From positions 37,737 to 77,219 of the forward strand of contig NW_003155248.1 in the NCBI RefSeq assembly GCF_000003605.2: a DNA stretch of 39,483 nucleotides. The letters run 5' to 3'. A model generated the notes under the pieces. The model was not told the DNA's origin. It did no database searches and saw nothing but the letters and a program-made list of their open reading frames with translations. Source of the DNA: Saccoglossus kowalevskii (taxonomy: Eukaryota; Hemichordata; Enteropneusta; Harrimaniidae). Below, piece after piece: positions 24,333 through 35,630 of this stretch; positions within the stretch are counted from its first letter, which is position 1, and each line of letters starts with the position of its first letter. A program made the position numbers and the translations under genes.

Positions 24333-27300
24333 GTAATGTTGAGCTTCCAATCCATCTCACGTCTGAATTATTTGGATATGTTTACTTTGAAAAATAATGC
24401 TTGAGTTTAATTAATGGAGTAGAATTTAATACAAGAGCTGAACTTGAGCTTGATTTATAGTAATACATATATGACATTTGTGTATTCACTTATTTCAGGA
24501 AGTTGAGAAAAAACGACGTCGTCGAATTGTAATTGCACTTGCGTGTACGTTAGCTTGCGCAACACTGATTGCAGTAACAGCAGGTGTAATTGTTGCCGCA
24601 GCGGAAGGTTAGTATATAACATGACTGCCATTGATAATAACAAATATTGCTACAGAATTTTCCATCCAAACAAATTATATAATTTTTATTCATGTTCGTA
24701 CAGTGATTTACAGTTTGACGATACCGATTTCGGACAAAAATAACACCGATCATATCATAAATGATAAATTATTTATTATTATTTTTTTTATCTTATTTAT
24801 TAACTTATTTGAAGTTTTTAAAATAAGTAGTAAAATTAGTCATAAGTCAGAATGAGCAGTTGTTCAACATAATTCCTCTGTTTGCTTGGACGCAGTGGCA
24901 TAAATTTAGAAACAAATTGACAAGTCAAATTCAGAAATCACTGTTCATCGAACAAATTCCCCGACTTGTTTCTAATCAAATTTCGACAAAAAATGTTAGG
25001 CCTCATTAGAGAGACGACGGTTTTGCATGAGATTCGGCATATTTATATGTGGATTAACTTCGTGTGCCAGATGTTATAAACAAAATATATTCGTTAATAC
25101 AGTTTTAGGGTAGAATATTTAGGGAAATTGTTATTTTCAGAATAATTCAATAGAACACAATGTTGAACTATTGCATTCGTTGACACTTTTTAAAACCCAT
25201 ATTTAAAAAAAAAATGAGGAAAACAGGTATCACCCAATCATTTACAATATCTAAATTGTTCAGCCTATGTCACCAGCATACAATGAAAGAATGCACATCG
25301 CGCACGGAGTACCGGGTATTTGTTCAGTTGTCGGTCAGCATATATTTCATAATATAATAAATTGGCACTGGTAACAATTATTCACATAAATCGATGGTGA
25401 ATAACTAATTTGTTTATACTGCAAACCATTGTATGCATTTCAGGTGGCAACATGGAAGGTACTGAAACTGATTACCATTCACTCAATGCTAACGTTACTG
25501 ATAACGATGTATATAGTACAGATGCGACGAATCGCTTAACCATAGGTCCACTCACTCAAACCGAATACCGAAGAAGCACAGCGAGTATTACTACCATTGC
25601 ACCAACCACAAATGGTAAGTTGAAGGGAAAATTGTGAGCCATTTTTAATTAACATTGTTCCTAAATTTGATAGAGGAATTCCACATAAATTCTTTAGAGG
25701 GCTACCAAAGTATTGCATGTGATGTGCAATATACATATTTTGAGATATCTTGCTGATACAAGTGTGCTCCTGGGAGTGAGCTGCAACAGGGTATATCATG
25801 TCTAATAATATTATAATGGCTGTAATTATTATTTTATTTAGACTTTTATGAAGCGGACACACTATTTGCGTGTTGACGTAATATTTATTAATAAACACAA
25901 TAGCAAAGCACTATAAGTATATCGACAGAAACGCAGACACCCCTTGTTGTATGTGTTTCTCCAGCATGTACATGGATGTAACAACCGTAAATGCAATATA
26001 ACCGTAAATTAATATAAATCAAACATAAAGCAAACATCAATGTAATAATAGTGACCATGACGGCTAATATGATTTGAGCATTACGGGTAGGAATATCCTA
26101 TTTGACATCAACATCGGCTGCGCCTATTTGCATAAGTGTTGCAATTACCTCGCGCTTTAACAATTTTTTTCTGCACATAGGTTATTCTTTTTCATGGCGT
26201 CAGTGAATAGTAGATTTTGCCGATTGTAATGACATAAGTATAGAATTGAGCCTTCTGCAGCTCACTTGAAAAAAAAAATCACTAGTCACTGTTAGGATAG
26301 ATTTTTCTTGGCTCATGGGTGCACCCTATAGTTATGCAAGGTTAACAATTATGACTACAAGTTTATGTTTTAAATAGAGGGGCAATTGCACGTGCTGTAT
26401 GTTTATTCAATTTAGGCGGGTGAGGCATTTTTCTTATAAACCAATAAGTGAATAATTGACACTACAACCGTTCAATGCGTTGTAAATATCGATTTGATCT
26501 GTAGTCATCCATCTTTTGTTAGGAGTTGTTGATATGACAACCGATTAGAAACGGTCCAAAACATTTGTCAATTGGAATTACCTTGAGTTCAATCACTTAA
26601 AGGTAATATTTATTATAATGTTATGTTTTCATGCCATTGGCATACGCATGATAATCTTTTGAACACCTAGAGATTTGAGCAAAGCATTCAGAGTAGCCTC
26701 GGTGATTGCCATGTACATTCAAGCGCCACAAGATTTATGCGATCTAACAATACAAATATGTATGAACGTGTATCGACCTGAAAAGCTCATTGCTACTTGA
26801 GGTGAACTTTCAAGCTTTTCAAAAGGAAACATACAAACAGCAGTGTTCGGCATCGCCGAATAGGCTTTTGGACCCGCGTAGTCACACAGGGAAACTCACG
26901 CGTTTTGCGCGATTTCACGAGTGCTGCCGACAGTACAAATAAACTGATGGTTGTTTATTCGTTAATAGGATTGTGAGAGTATTTGGAGGATTATAACCCA
27001 TAATAAAACAAAAGAAATAATGTAGTTGCCTGTCCCTCTCTTTCTAAGGTCTATGATTAAATGTATGTGTATTAAAAATTATGTATGTTTAAAAAATGAC
27101 GTCGTGTGTGTATTAAACGTGTGTATTAAATGACGTGTGTGTTTTGAAATGACGTGTGTGTTTTAAACACTATATGTATATTAAAATGACGTGTGTGTTT
27201 TAAAAATTATGTGTATATTAAAATGACGTGTGTATTTTAAAATAATGCGTTTAAAAAGGACGTGTGTGTTTTTAAAAATGACATGTGTGAGGTCGAATGA

Positions 27301-30300
27301 AAATGTGTGTGTTTAAAAAGAAAAAAAACGCGTGCGTTAACCTTTTCATGCCCGTAGGAGGTGCTATTTTTGAATGATTATTTTTTCGTGTGTGTGCAAA
27401 AAAAACGCGTGCATTAACCTGTTAACGCCTGTAGGAGGCGCTATTTTTGAATGATTATTTTTTCGTGTGTGCAAAAGAACGACGCGTGCATTAACCTTTT
27501 TACGCCTGTGGAGAGCGCTATCTTTGAATATTTATGTGTGTGTGTGTGTGTTGAAGAAATCGCGTGCATTAACGTCTATTCACGCCTGTGGAGGCGTCGT
27601 CTCAAGTGGTAGCCATTTTCATTTGTATATTTCTGTAACGTCAATAAGGTACGTACAAAGGAACGTGTTCAGCACGAACGTTTCATTCATTCGGCCCTAT
27701 AAATGTATCCGTGTGGTTGGTTGCAGAAGACAATACATGGACGTCTATGCCCATGGGGCATAGACTGGTCTATCCGTAATAAATTGAAAACCCGAACGAG
27801 AGGAACGGTGAGAGCGAGAGCGAGAGTGAAAGCGCCGCCAGTGTTTGGAGTGTATGCACAGACCTGCGTCACCAATCTCTTTCGCATAGGTCTTTGCGCT
27901 TTACGCAATAGTACCTCTGCCACAGCCAGCCTTCACTTTTGTGGTCAATCACCTCACTACTCACGGCCATTTTTCCGCGGTTGTTTCATTTGAAACAAAA
28001 CTATAAAAAGTGGAAAAAAAACGTATATATGAAACGTCTTATTAAAGCGATTAAAGTAACCGAGTGACTTACGCATAACTTTGTTAACCGACAGGGTCTT
28101 GTCGTCCGAACATATTCGAATATGCAAATGAGTTATATGCAAAGCTGCTTTGTGCTGGGATGGTAAGTAACGCGTATAGAACTGTACACAGTTCGCTGTG
28201 TCATATGACGCCTTACTAGCCGATTTCGGCCAAAAAAGCCAACAATTTGTTCTTAAAAGCCGACTCTTTACACTCGTGTTTATACACGGAATTTGATATT
28301 TTTTTCCAATTTAAGTTGCGTTTTAATCCCGTATTTTTGTGAAATATTGTTCAGTTAGTGAAATATTAATGTCAAAAATAATTCAATCTTCGAAACAACC
28401 GAAAGTAACGCATAATAACAATAAGCGTTAACTTTGCGCAAGTTCGACCCAGTTTGTTCTTACAAGTTTCAATTATCATTATTTAGTAAAAAGACCTATG
28501 AAACTATTTAATATTTCTGTAAAATACGTGCCAATCGACGGCTGACTTCCAAACGTTCGAAGTTTCGAACAAACTCCTAGCACACCTTGCGCGATATGCG
28601 TCAGATCGGTGTAGAAGACGCTGGCTTGCTGCGTCAATGTGTTGAGCTTACTACCTAAGACGCGTAATATTTTTATTGTGGAATCATTTAGTGATTCTAT
28701 TTTATAGTTCTTGTGCGTTCTTACGTTCCTATGTTCTATATGTACCTTTAAACATTTTCTTCTATGCTATCAATAATGATTCATTACTCGAAACGTCTAG
28801 CTATTTTTAATAGTTATTTAGGACTACGATTAACAAATATTATCTACTATATAACTGAGAAGGAAGTGTTTACCAAATATGAACACGATATGCATTGACC
28901 CCCCATCTCATACGGACAGTTTGTCACAACAAGTTCCACTTACACATTGCAGTGTTGACATGTATGGGTATATTGTAAAGGATCCGTTGTCATGTGTACA
29001 ATCCATTTTCAAGATTGAAAAAATATATATAAATTGAAAATAAAAAATAAGATATTGAATTATGTTTGAGGTGTTTTTATTTTAATAGTTTTAATAACAT
29101 ATTATGTTACATCTACGATTGATGTTTATTATATAGCAGTTTATTAGTGCCGTGAATATGATTGGATGATACACGCAAGCCATGATAAATTAGAGCATGA
29201 CGAAGAATTATTCTTGGGTTATGATTTCGAAGTTATGCCCTAGAATATAAAAGTCAAATCAGTACATTTCGAAAAATAGATTAAAATGGAAAAGGGATTA
29301 AGATAATAAGCTATAGTAATTATAGTTTGCTTAATGAGAAGGAGAAAGTCGAGTGATCATCGTCATATACAAATGAAATAAGTCTATGCGATGTAATGAT
29401 GTGAACTGCGCTGATCTGAGACTGATCTGAGACTGATATTTTTCAAAAATAGATTTGTTATGATGACATCTAATATATTAAAGCCTTTGCAATGAAATAC
29501 AGTTTGAAAAAAATTAAATACACAATGTTCGAATTTGTTAGTTTCAATTCTTGTGAATATATCTTATGCATATCTCGTTGTATACCCGCTTTTATGTTTG
29601 TATTACACTATGTGATATTTGATGACATTTATGGTTGTTATAGTATTTACGGCTGCTTTAAAACATTTCTTATAGAAGTTTACATGTTTACAAATATTTC
29701 TCAACGTCTTGGTAAATGTCAATGATGTATATATAGAAATTTCACGCTGTCATTACAACGATGTGGTGTTAGTATCTAAGTAAAAAAAAACATCTTTCAT
29801 TGAGTGTTATAAATAACATATTTTTCTTTGATTTTAGTCATCGATTATTGCAGTCTGTGTGAATACGCTTGTTTGGAATCACAATGTGTGTGTGGTCTTG
29901 GCTTTGTGCTGAATGACGATCATATAACATGTACAGGTAATTATAATCAGTAGTCACAATGAAACTCCGTTTATATGCGTCTGTAATATACATATTGCAA
30001 TTATAAATAATTGATCGTAGACAGTTATATTTACAGAAATAGTTATATTTACAATCAAATGACAATACACAATTCAAAGCTTGATATTTGATGGCGGTAC
30101 AAATTTTACCTTGTAGTTATATTAAGAATATACAGTGACGTTGGATTATACGAGAAGCATGCATACTCATATACTGAAAACTAAACTCTTCTGGTTAGTC
30201 TGAAGTTCATTGCTGTCCCCCTTGTAGTTGAATACTGTTAATTCATGAACAGAGAAAGGGCTAGTGGATCAAACTAGGTTCACGTTTGCCAATTTCAAAA

Positions 30301-31477
30301 TGTATGGATAGTTTTTACCTGTAGTTATATGAAATCATTCTGTGAACCACCTAATGCAGACAGGTATGCCACTCTTGTAACGCATCTCCTGTAATTGACT
30401 TCATTCAGGTATTTTTTTTTAAATAATGTATCTTAGAAAAAACAAAATTGCTTTAATTTACATGGAATTTTAATTTACTATTGTGGTCCTTTGAGGTGCT
30501 GAGTACGAAAACGTCTTCTCTTAATACGACCCACTATCACATTTCATTTCTCTATTTGAAACGTGAAACGTCGTCACATTGTCGAAAACAGACTGTAACA
30601 TGATGCACTACCAGGAGCCGCCACTTTTACTGGCGTTTATATACTGAACTTAAAAGCGACGTCAAATTATCTGCACCCTTCTTTTTTTTGCGACTGTCCT
30701 CTAAAGTAACTTAGGTTAACATTTGCAGTGTTATTTGTATAACTATTCGCAGATAACCACGGGATGACCACTCGTATCAAGTTGGCTGTATAGCATAAAT
30801 ACAAGCTAATGATGAGGCTACTAACATTTTCTCTGATTCAAGTTACTGAGAATATAGATATATTGTACAATTCACGACCATGACAAATGTGACTGAAATT
30901 ATGATTAGATCAACAAATATTTTCTTCACTTTCTAACAGTGACTGGGGATTTTGAAAAAAAAATGAAAAAAAAGAACAGCACTCAAATTGCTCATAAATA
31001 TCTCATTCCTGACCGTATCAAATTGCGCCCTCCAGTGTCACGATTATCATTGATTTTCGTTTTACTCAACAACCAAATGTTACTATACAAGAAGACAACA
31101 TAACACGGTTGGATTCTACATTGAATATCAAATGGACATTTTTTTACATAATATTCAGGGTCAGGTTATATCTTTCCGTAACTTATTACAAATACGTTTC
31201 AATTATATAACTGCAATATCATTTCATTAATGTCATTACAGATTTGGGATGCAACATACAACAAGCCGTATCGTATCCTGCTCTATCAGCGGCTAACCTT
31301 ATCAGCACTGTATCCGCAGATACAGCAGTTGACTGCTGTTCTGCTTGTACAGAAGAAGCTTTATGTACAATTTGGACTTGGCATTCTCATACACAAATGT
31401 GTTACATTAAGAAAGGAAATCTTAGTCCATTATCTGCCGCTATGACAGCATTTTCAGGTACTCCAATGAATAGATAG
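24246..31477 (+). CDS. Gene 2: paralogous type II membrane EGF/PAN protein (5 exons)
   Basis: Joined exons are 24246-24332, 24499-24607, 25444-25614, 29838-29936 and 31242-31477. They give 702 nt, or 233 residues plus TAG. Layout: acidic cytosolic tail (1-32), KKRRRR (33-38), hydrophobic span (about 39-62), Ser/Thr/Asn-rich stalk (about 66-122), EGF-like module (123-155) and PAN/Apple-like module (156 to about 227). Intron phases (0, 1, 1, 1) and domain order match gene 1, so the two are tandem duplicates on the same strand. The tail and stalk have diverged far more than the TM, EGF and PAN parts. One N-glycosylation sequon (NVT, N82) lies in the stalk. Intron 3 is unusually long (4.2 kb) and full of repeats. 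The likely role is a cell-surface receptor or adhesion protein of unknown ligand. Confidence 0.75.
24499..24607 (+). CDS. Gene 2 exon 2: basic cluster and transmembrane span
   Basis: The acceptor is ATTTCAG|GAA (phase 0) and the donor is GAAG|GTTAGT (phase 1). The exon encodes KKRRRR followed by about 24 hydrophobic residues (IVIALACTLACATLIAVTAG...). The shared RRRRIVI and CATLIA motifs with gene 1 exon 2, and the same GTTAGTATA donor context, confirm paralogy. Intron 1 is 166 bp, again the shortest intron. Confidence 0.78.
25444..25614 (+). CDS. Gene 2 exon 3: Ser/Thr/Asn-rich stalk
   Basis: The acceptor is GCATTTCAG|GTGGC and the donor is AATG|GTAAGT. The exon is 171 nt, phase 1-1. It encodes about 57 residues, rich in Thr, Ser, Asn and Asp, without cysteine, ending STASITTIAPTTN. 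It carries one NVT sequon. It looks like an extended glycosylated stalk and is 16 residues longer than in gene 1. The exon was placed by phase and position. Sequence similarity to gene 1 exon 3 is minimal. Confidence 0.65.
27055..27312 (+). repeat. TGACGTGTGTGTTTTAAAA minisatellite
   Basis: About ten variants of ATGACGTGTGTGTTTTAAAA follow one another, with unit length drifting between roughly 17 and 30 bases. TGACGT (a CRE-like half site) and TG runs recur in each unit. Confidence 0.75.
27317..27600 (+). repeat. 77-bp tandem repeat, four copies
   Basis: The motif CGCGTGC(G/A)TTAAC starts at 27329, 27406, 27483 and 27561 (periods 77, 77 and 78). It is followed each time by (A/T)CGCC(T/C)GT(A/G)GAGG-like sequence and, in the first three copies, GCTAT(T/C)TTTGAAT. 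Copies 1 and 2 are the most alike, while copy 4 has lost its tail. TG runs link the units. Confidence 0.85.
27560..28010. promoter_or_regulatory. CpG-richer segment ending in a TATA-like motif
   Basis: Directly after the 77-bp repeats the sequence becomes GC/CpG-richer, with a GAGAGCGAGAGCGAGAG purine tract near 27808, and ends at CTATAAAAAG (28001-28010). Frames are open on both strands (27703-27993 forward, 27687-27923 reverse), as expected of GC-rich sequence. This could be an intronic promoter or mobile-element debris. No transcript evidence is visible. Confidence 0.2.
29838..29936 (+). CDS. Gene 2 exon 4: EGF-like module
   Basis: The acceptor is GATTTTAG|TC and the donor is ACAG|GTAATT. 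The exon is 99 nt, phase 1-1. Cysteines fall at residues 127, 130, 134, 139, 141 and 154, so the spacing is C-x2-C-x3-C-x4-C-x-C-x12-C. The C-terminal half (CVCGLGFVLNDD...TCT) is nearly the gene 1 sequence (CVCDLGFVLNED...TCT). The C3-C4 loop is only four residues against eight in gene 1, and C1-C2 is one shorter. All six cysteines survive, so the fold is probably kept. Confidence 0.82.
29937..31241 (+). other. Gene 2 intron 4
   Basis: An intron of 1305 bases with GTAATT donor and ATTACAG acceptor. No repeat or coding feature was recognised. Confidence 0.6.
31242..31477 (+). CDS. Gene 2 exon 5: PAN/Apple-like module and stop
   Basis: The acceptor is ATTACAG|AT, phase 1. The exon starts DLGCNIQQ and contains ADTAVDCCSAC, LCTIWTWHS and MCYIKKG. 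Cysteines fall at residues 159, 187, 188, 191, 197 and 209. All six match the PAN cysteines of gene 1. After AFSG it ends quickly with GTPMNR and TAG (31475-31477). A strong-looking GTAAGT lies 17 bases after the stop (31495), and a TCAG|GT lies inside the exon. Splicing to a further exon is therefore possible. Confidence 0.82.
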
Positions 31478-31592
31478 ATAAGAATCTAACCCCGGTAAGT
31501 CCGAGAAGATAAAACATGATCACATTAATCGTAATAAGCATGAATACATAGCACGAGTGTGTTTGAACCACTATGTTGCAATAGAATGTTGT

Positions 31593-33320
31593 TGTTGGTA
31601 TTGTTACGAACGGGAATACGAGATAGTCTCCCGCGAACCTGGCCGCCAATATCTCGCATTCCAGAACGCAAAACTAAAGGTCAAACAAAGGCACACAGTC
31701 AGGATATGTCCAATAATACTAATTTAATAATACAATAAGCATAAACCAGTAACAGGAGTAATATAAATCACAAACCGGTCAACAATATACATCACAATAA
31801 ATATAACATTAATGATAATAGCCCAGCTCGGAATTGCCTACCCTACCTAAGTGCAGAACTCTTATTGTGTAGTTTCAGCGATAGTACATTTAATCACAGC
31901 AACGTCGACGGCGATATCAGTTCTACAGCTCCAAACTACGAGGTCTCGGGGAATACAAATTACACGACACTGACCGTAATGTTACGCGACTTCCATACCG
32001 TCCGTGTAGAGAAAAGACCAAGATCAGCAAACCACGCGTTCTGGCGAAACACAGGTCAGAACCACAGCAGGCTGTTTTGCATCTATCAGTCCCACATGCC
32101 GAATTGGTCAGGCATTATCTTGAGACATACGTTGGCTGTCACGTTGACACTGCACCGGAGCTGAGCTGAACTGCACTGCACTGGTCGGGAGCTGGATGAC
32201 AACTGACTAACTCGTGATTACGTTCGTCTTGCACAAGCACGAACAAAAGAATATTAATTAGCAATGACAATACATGCTGTCTATTCTAATTCCGCAGCTG
32301 GGCAAGCCTCACTAGCTAATTGGGCATTATCAAAATACATTTATTTTACAGCAAAAATTGAATATCACAACAATATTATGAATGTGTTCGTAAAACTGGT
32401 GTGAGTTTCTTATAAAAAATATTGTATATATTATCTGCCAAGGGTATATAATAAATCACCACCTTTGGCGTGTCAACAACGACGGACAAGCCAAATTGTT
32501 GTCAGAGGTTCTTTTCGCAAGAACCAACCAGTCAAATCATAACATACAATTGAGGGGTCAATATTTGAACTGGAAAATAACTTTGTTACAAGTCTCGTAC
32601 ACAGCAATATTTAGGGAATACATTTTTAATAATTAAAAAAAATACAACACATGCTACCCACTTTGCATACTCTCGTCTGCTATACACACGCCGCCAGAGT
32701 TGCAGACCGTGGAAAGTGTAAATTTAAACCGACACTACGCGACGATTGCATGAATAAACTAGACGGAGCGAAAGCTCGAAAATATTTCAGAAAAGTGTCG
32801 AAATTTGGAGTTAATTAGCAACAGCTGTCATCAATTTACTGCACTGGCACACCATAAAACCACTCACACACTGGTAATCAGTGTGTAATCCCGTTTCCAC
32901 AAGCACACATATATGCAAAACAGACGGAAGGCGAAATGAATGGCAAAGCAAAATAGAAAGTATTCACAACTATTAACCATAATTAAACCGAATGCGATCC
33001 TTAATACCAAAATCCTGTGAAAGTGACAACTTATCTACAATATCATCGCCGATGTCACCCACATTGGTCCGGTCGTATCTCCTCCGACCGTGTCTTGTGA
33101 GACACCTATCCGAAACGCCGGCGCGGGCGGCAGCTTACCGTCTCCTATTCTAAGTGAATGCGTGCCGAAAATTGCAGGGTTCGGAACGACGAATACCAGT
33201 CTGTCCCGATAATTTCTCTTTCTTGTGAATAGCTAAGCTTTTTGTTGATTGTGCAAAAATAACGGCCTAAAATTAAAATAATCTGACACGTCGGGAATAC
33301 CTGTGACACTATTGGACCAA
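31593..33320. mobile_element. Possible LTR-type element debris
   Basis: The composition changes abruptly just after gene 2. TGTTACGAACGGGAATACGAG at about 31594 resembles the TG-start of invertebrate Ty3-like LTRs. GC/CpG-richer blocks follow (31610-31670, 31900-32200, 33050-33180), including a 99-codon frame at 31865-32164. I see no reverse transcriptase, second LTR or target duplication, so this is tentative. Confidence 0.22.
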
Positions 33321-33324
33321 CTCT

Positions 33325-33532
33325 GTACGGGTGAAAAGTACGGGACATACTTTACAGAAAATAGCGAGTACGGGTGATATTTGTAGCGAGTACGGGTGAT
33401 ACTTGTAGCGAGTATCGAAGTATATAACTGTACCAAAATGAGCCAAGTACGGGTTAAAAGTACGGGACGTACTTTATAGAAAATATCGAGTACGGGTGAT
33501 ATTTGTAGCCAGTACGGGTAACATTTGTTGGC
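33325..33532 (+). repeat. GAGTACGGGTGATATTTGTAG tandem repeats, 122-bp period
   Basis: GTACGGGT.AAAAGTACGGGAC starts at 33325 and 33447, 122 bases apart. Each copy is followed by TACTTTA.AGAAAAT and two 22-base units of the form GAGTACGGGTGATA.TTGTAGC. It is therefore a repeat of repeats, with two higher-order copies. Confidence 0.85.
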
Positions 33533-33764
33533 CAAGTTCGCGAGAGCCGATGGCTCGAAGACTTGTTGATTGTTAAAAATAGGGGGCCGCGTCCTCCCTC
33601 GGCCCCTCTAAATCCGCCCATGAATATCGTGAATTTGTTGGACTCAACTTGCTACTGGAGCCGATCACAAATAGTAAAATGCATGGAAAATGCATTTCAA
33701 ACACAATTGAAATGCATTAAAAAGTATAAATACAATTAGGTAATTAATTAGCATAAATTTTCAC

Positions 33765-34510
33765 CAAGTGTTTATGATATAGGCGTGTGTGCAGTTAGTG
33801 CTGAGCGTGTTCTTCGCTAAGATTTTTCCACCAAAATTCAAAGTCTGCCGGTCACTTACATTCTGATGCTACAATACACCATTGTGTAACATACACAATA
33901 ATTCAAAGGGACCGACACATTGCGACCTCAGGGTCAAAATGGCTTTTTATTATGCCTTTTGGCGTGAGCCTTGGCATTTCCATAGCTACGCTTAGCGAGG
34001 ACAATGTTATAAGGGGAAACCCGAAACAGACACACAAAGTACAAGGCAGAGACTTACAATCTAATGAAATACCCTTGATCATTGTAACGAAAACGATCAA
34101 AGAAAGTGAGCGATGCCAGAAGATTATAACAACAAACATTACATTAAGTTCAATCGGTAGTCCGGGCGTGATTTAAACTCTTTAGACTGAAAGACGATGT
34201 TTAATAAATAGGTTAGAGCGTCATGCATAGTCGAAAATGAGGTTATGTATATTGGGCTAAAAAGATTAGTGTGTACTTTTGAACTTGATATATGAAATAT
34301 TTTAATAAATGTGTGCTTATTGGTACAATCTGAAATGATCGAGGTGTTTAGAATTGTTATTTGTGTAACAGTTGTATTTTGGACCCGAGCAAATATATGT
34401 GATTTCACTGACTGCACTGATGTGCGTTTGACATACATTTTAAGTCGTTTGTAAACGCTTCGACACCAACACACTTTTATTAGTAGACTGAGAGTTTCCC
34501 ATTCATGACT
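33765..34510 (+). repeat. Dispersed repeat family, copy B
   Basis: This is the counterpart of 8500-9545 in the same orientation. It shares GGCGTGTGTGCA, CCGGTCAC, ACCATTGTG.AACAT, CTCAGGGTCAA, ATAGCTACGC, GAGCGATGCC and AATAAATAGGTTAGAGCGT in order. It lacks about 230 bases present in copy A. The hairpin near 33806 is decayed, but a TTGATC...GATCAA inverted repeat (34075-34101) is intact. The ends are approximate. Confidence 0.6.
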
Positions 34511-35617
34511 TAACTCAGAATTAAGATATTTCTGACTTGGATGAATTTTTCGAAATAAGAGATTTTATTGTTGACTCCAAGACGTGGATATAGTTACTTG
34601 GATTCGAACGAATTAACGGTACGCGGAGAGGGACTCATTGCGGTAAGATATATAAGCGAAAGTTGTCTTACAGACATAACTACTTAGTAAAATCAAGAAG
34701 AACTTATGGAGTTGCCAAAATTGCTACACCGACGACCGACAAACTGTGTGTATACCTAGACCAGTAAAAGTATAGCCATTACCATATAACGCCAGGACTC
34801 AGTACAAATCACCCACGGACTTGTACTTCTAACACCCGTGAGCAGCGATTGTGCTACTAGTTGAATCGACCTAAGCGTATATTGCGACGAAATTGGGACA
34901 AAACTTCCCGCCGAGGTTTTTGCCAGCGTGTGCGCGTTTCAAAGGCCGATACAGTGAAGTGACCTTTACGTCAATTAACGCTAACATAGTTTACGATGGG
35001 AGTGAGCGTCATGAAATTCTGATTATGTGAGTGTGTGACACAGAGTTTGATGACACGCGGAAATGAAATTCTCTTAATTGCTGATGATATGAATTTTTGT
35101 TTTAATGTGGAGCAGGCTAAAATAGTTCTACGTAGAAGTGTAAACGCAGGAAATTACCATGAAACTATAACTAAAGCCCCGGGGTTTCATTGAGACCCCG
35201 ACACATTGTGAAGTACTCGTCAGAAAACAAAAGACCGGGATTGTCATTCCGTGCCTGATATTTTAGTGAGCAATTATTACTAACTTCAAACGTATTTAAT
35301 GCGTAATAGTTCACTTAAATGAACTATAAAAAGTTACACATCTTTTCATTGATATGATATTAAAATTATTTATTGATATATCAGTACAATTTCCAAAAAT
35401 TGATCATTTGTTTATCTACTTGAGTAAAATGTTTCTGCTACAAACAAAAAGACACTTAGATCGAATAGTATATGTTTGTGATAACGTCGTCTCAATAAAA
35501 AAAACCCAGCAGGATAGGTGATCTTTAGTGGTCACGAAAGTGGCGTGTTAAATTTCGAATATGAGGGAAGGGAAGTTTAACTACTAATTGATTCGAGTCT
35601 GCGGAATTACATTCACC

Positions 35618-35630
35618 GTTGCTAAGCAAC
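35618..35630. promoter_or_regulatory. X-box-like palindrome
   Basis: GTTGCTAAGCAAC is a palindrome of two GTTGC half sites, as bound by RFX factors. It shares the preceding CACC with the two palindromes at 6919 and 7189 (CACCGTTGC). It may be a repeat-family remnant rather than a regulatory site. Confidence 0.3.

Larger units (their letters stand above)
25615..29837 (+). other. Gene 2 intron 3, expanded by repeats
   Basis: At 4223 bases this is the longest intron (gene 1 counterpart 2633). It contains the TGACGTGTGTG-type minisatellite, the 77-bp repeats and a CpG-richer segment (about 27560-27980). No protein-coding exon was supported within it. Confidence 0.6.

Noticed and set aside
25536-25898. 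120-codon antisense frame
   Set aside because: It overlaps gene 2 exon 3 on the opposite strand and has no domain features. It is a shadow of the exon and its intron.
27703-27993. Arg-rich forward frame (RTRGTVRARARVK)
   Set aside because: It arises from the GAGAGCGAGAG purine tract in a CpG-richer segment. The reverse strand is equally open, and there is no paralogous exon in gene 1.
34139-34474. 111-codon antisense frame
   Set aside because: It lies within dispersed repeat B and is not kept in copy A, so it is not a coding sequence of the element.
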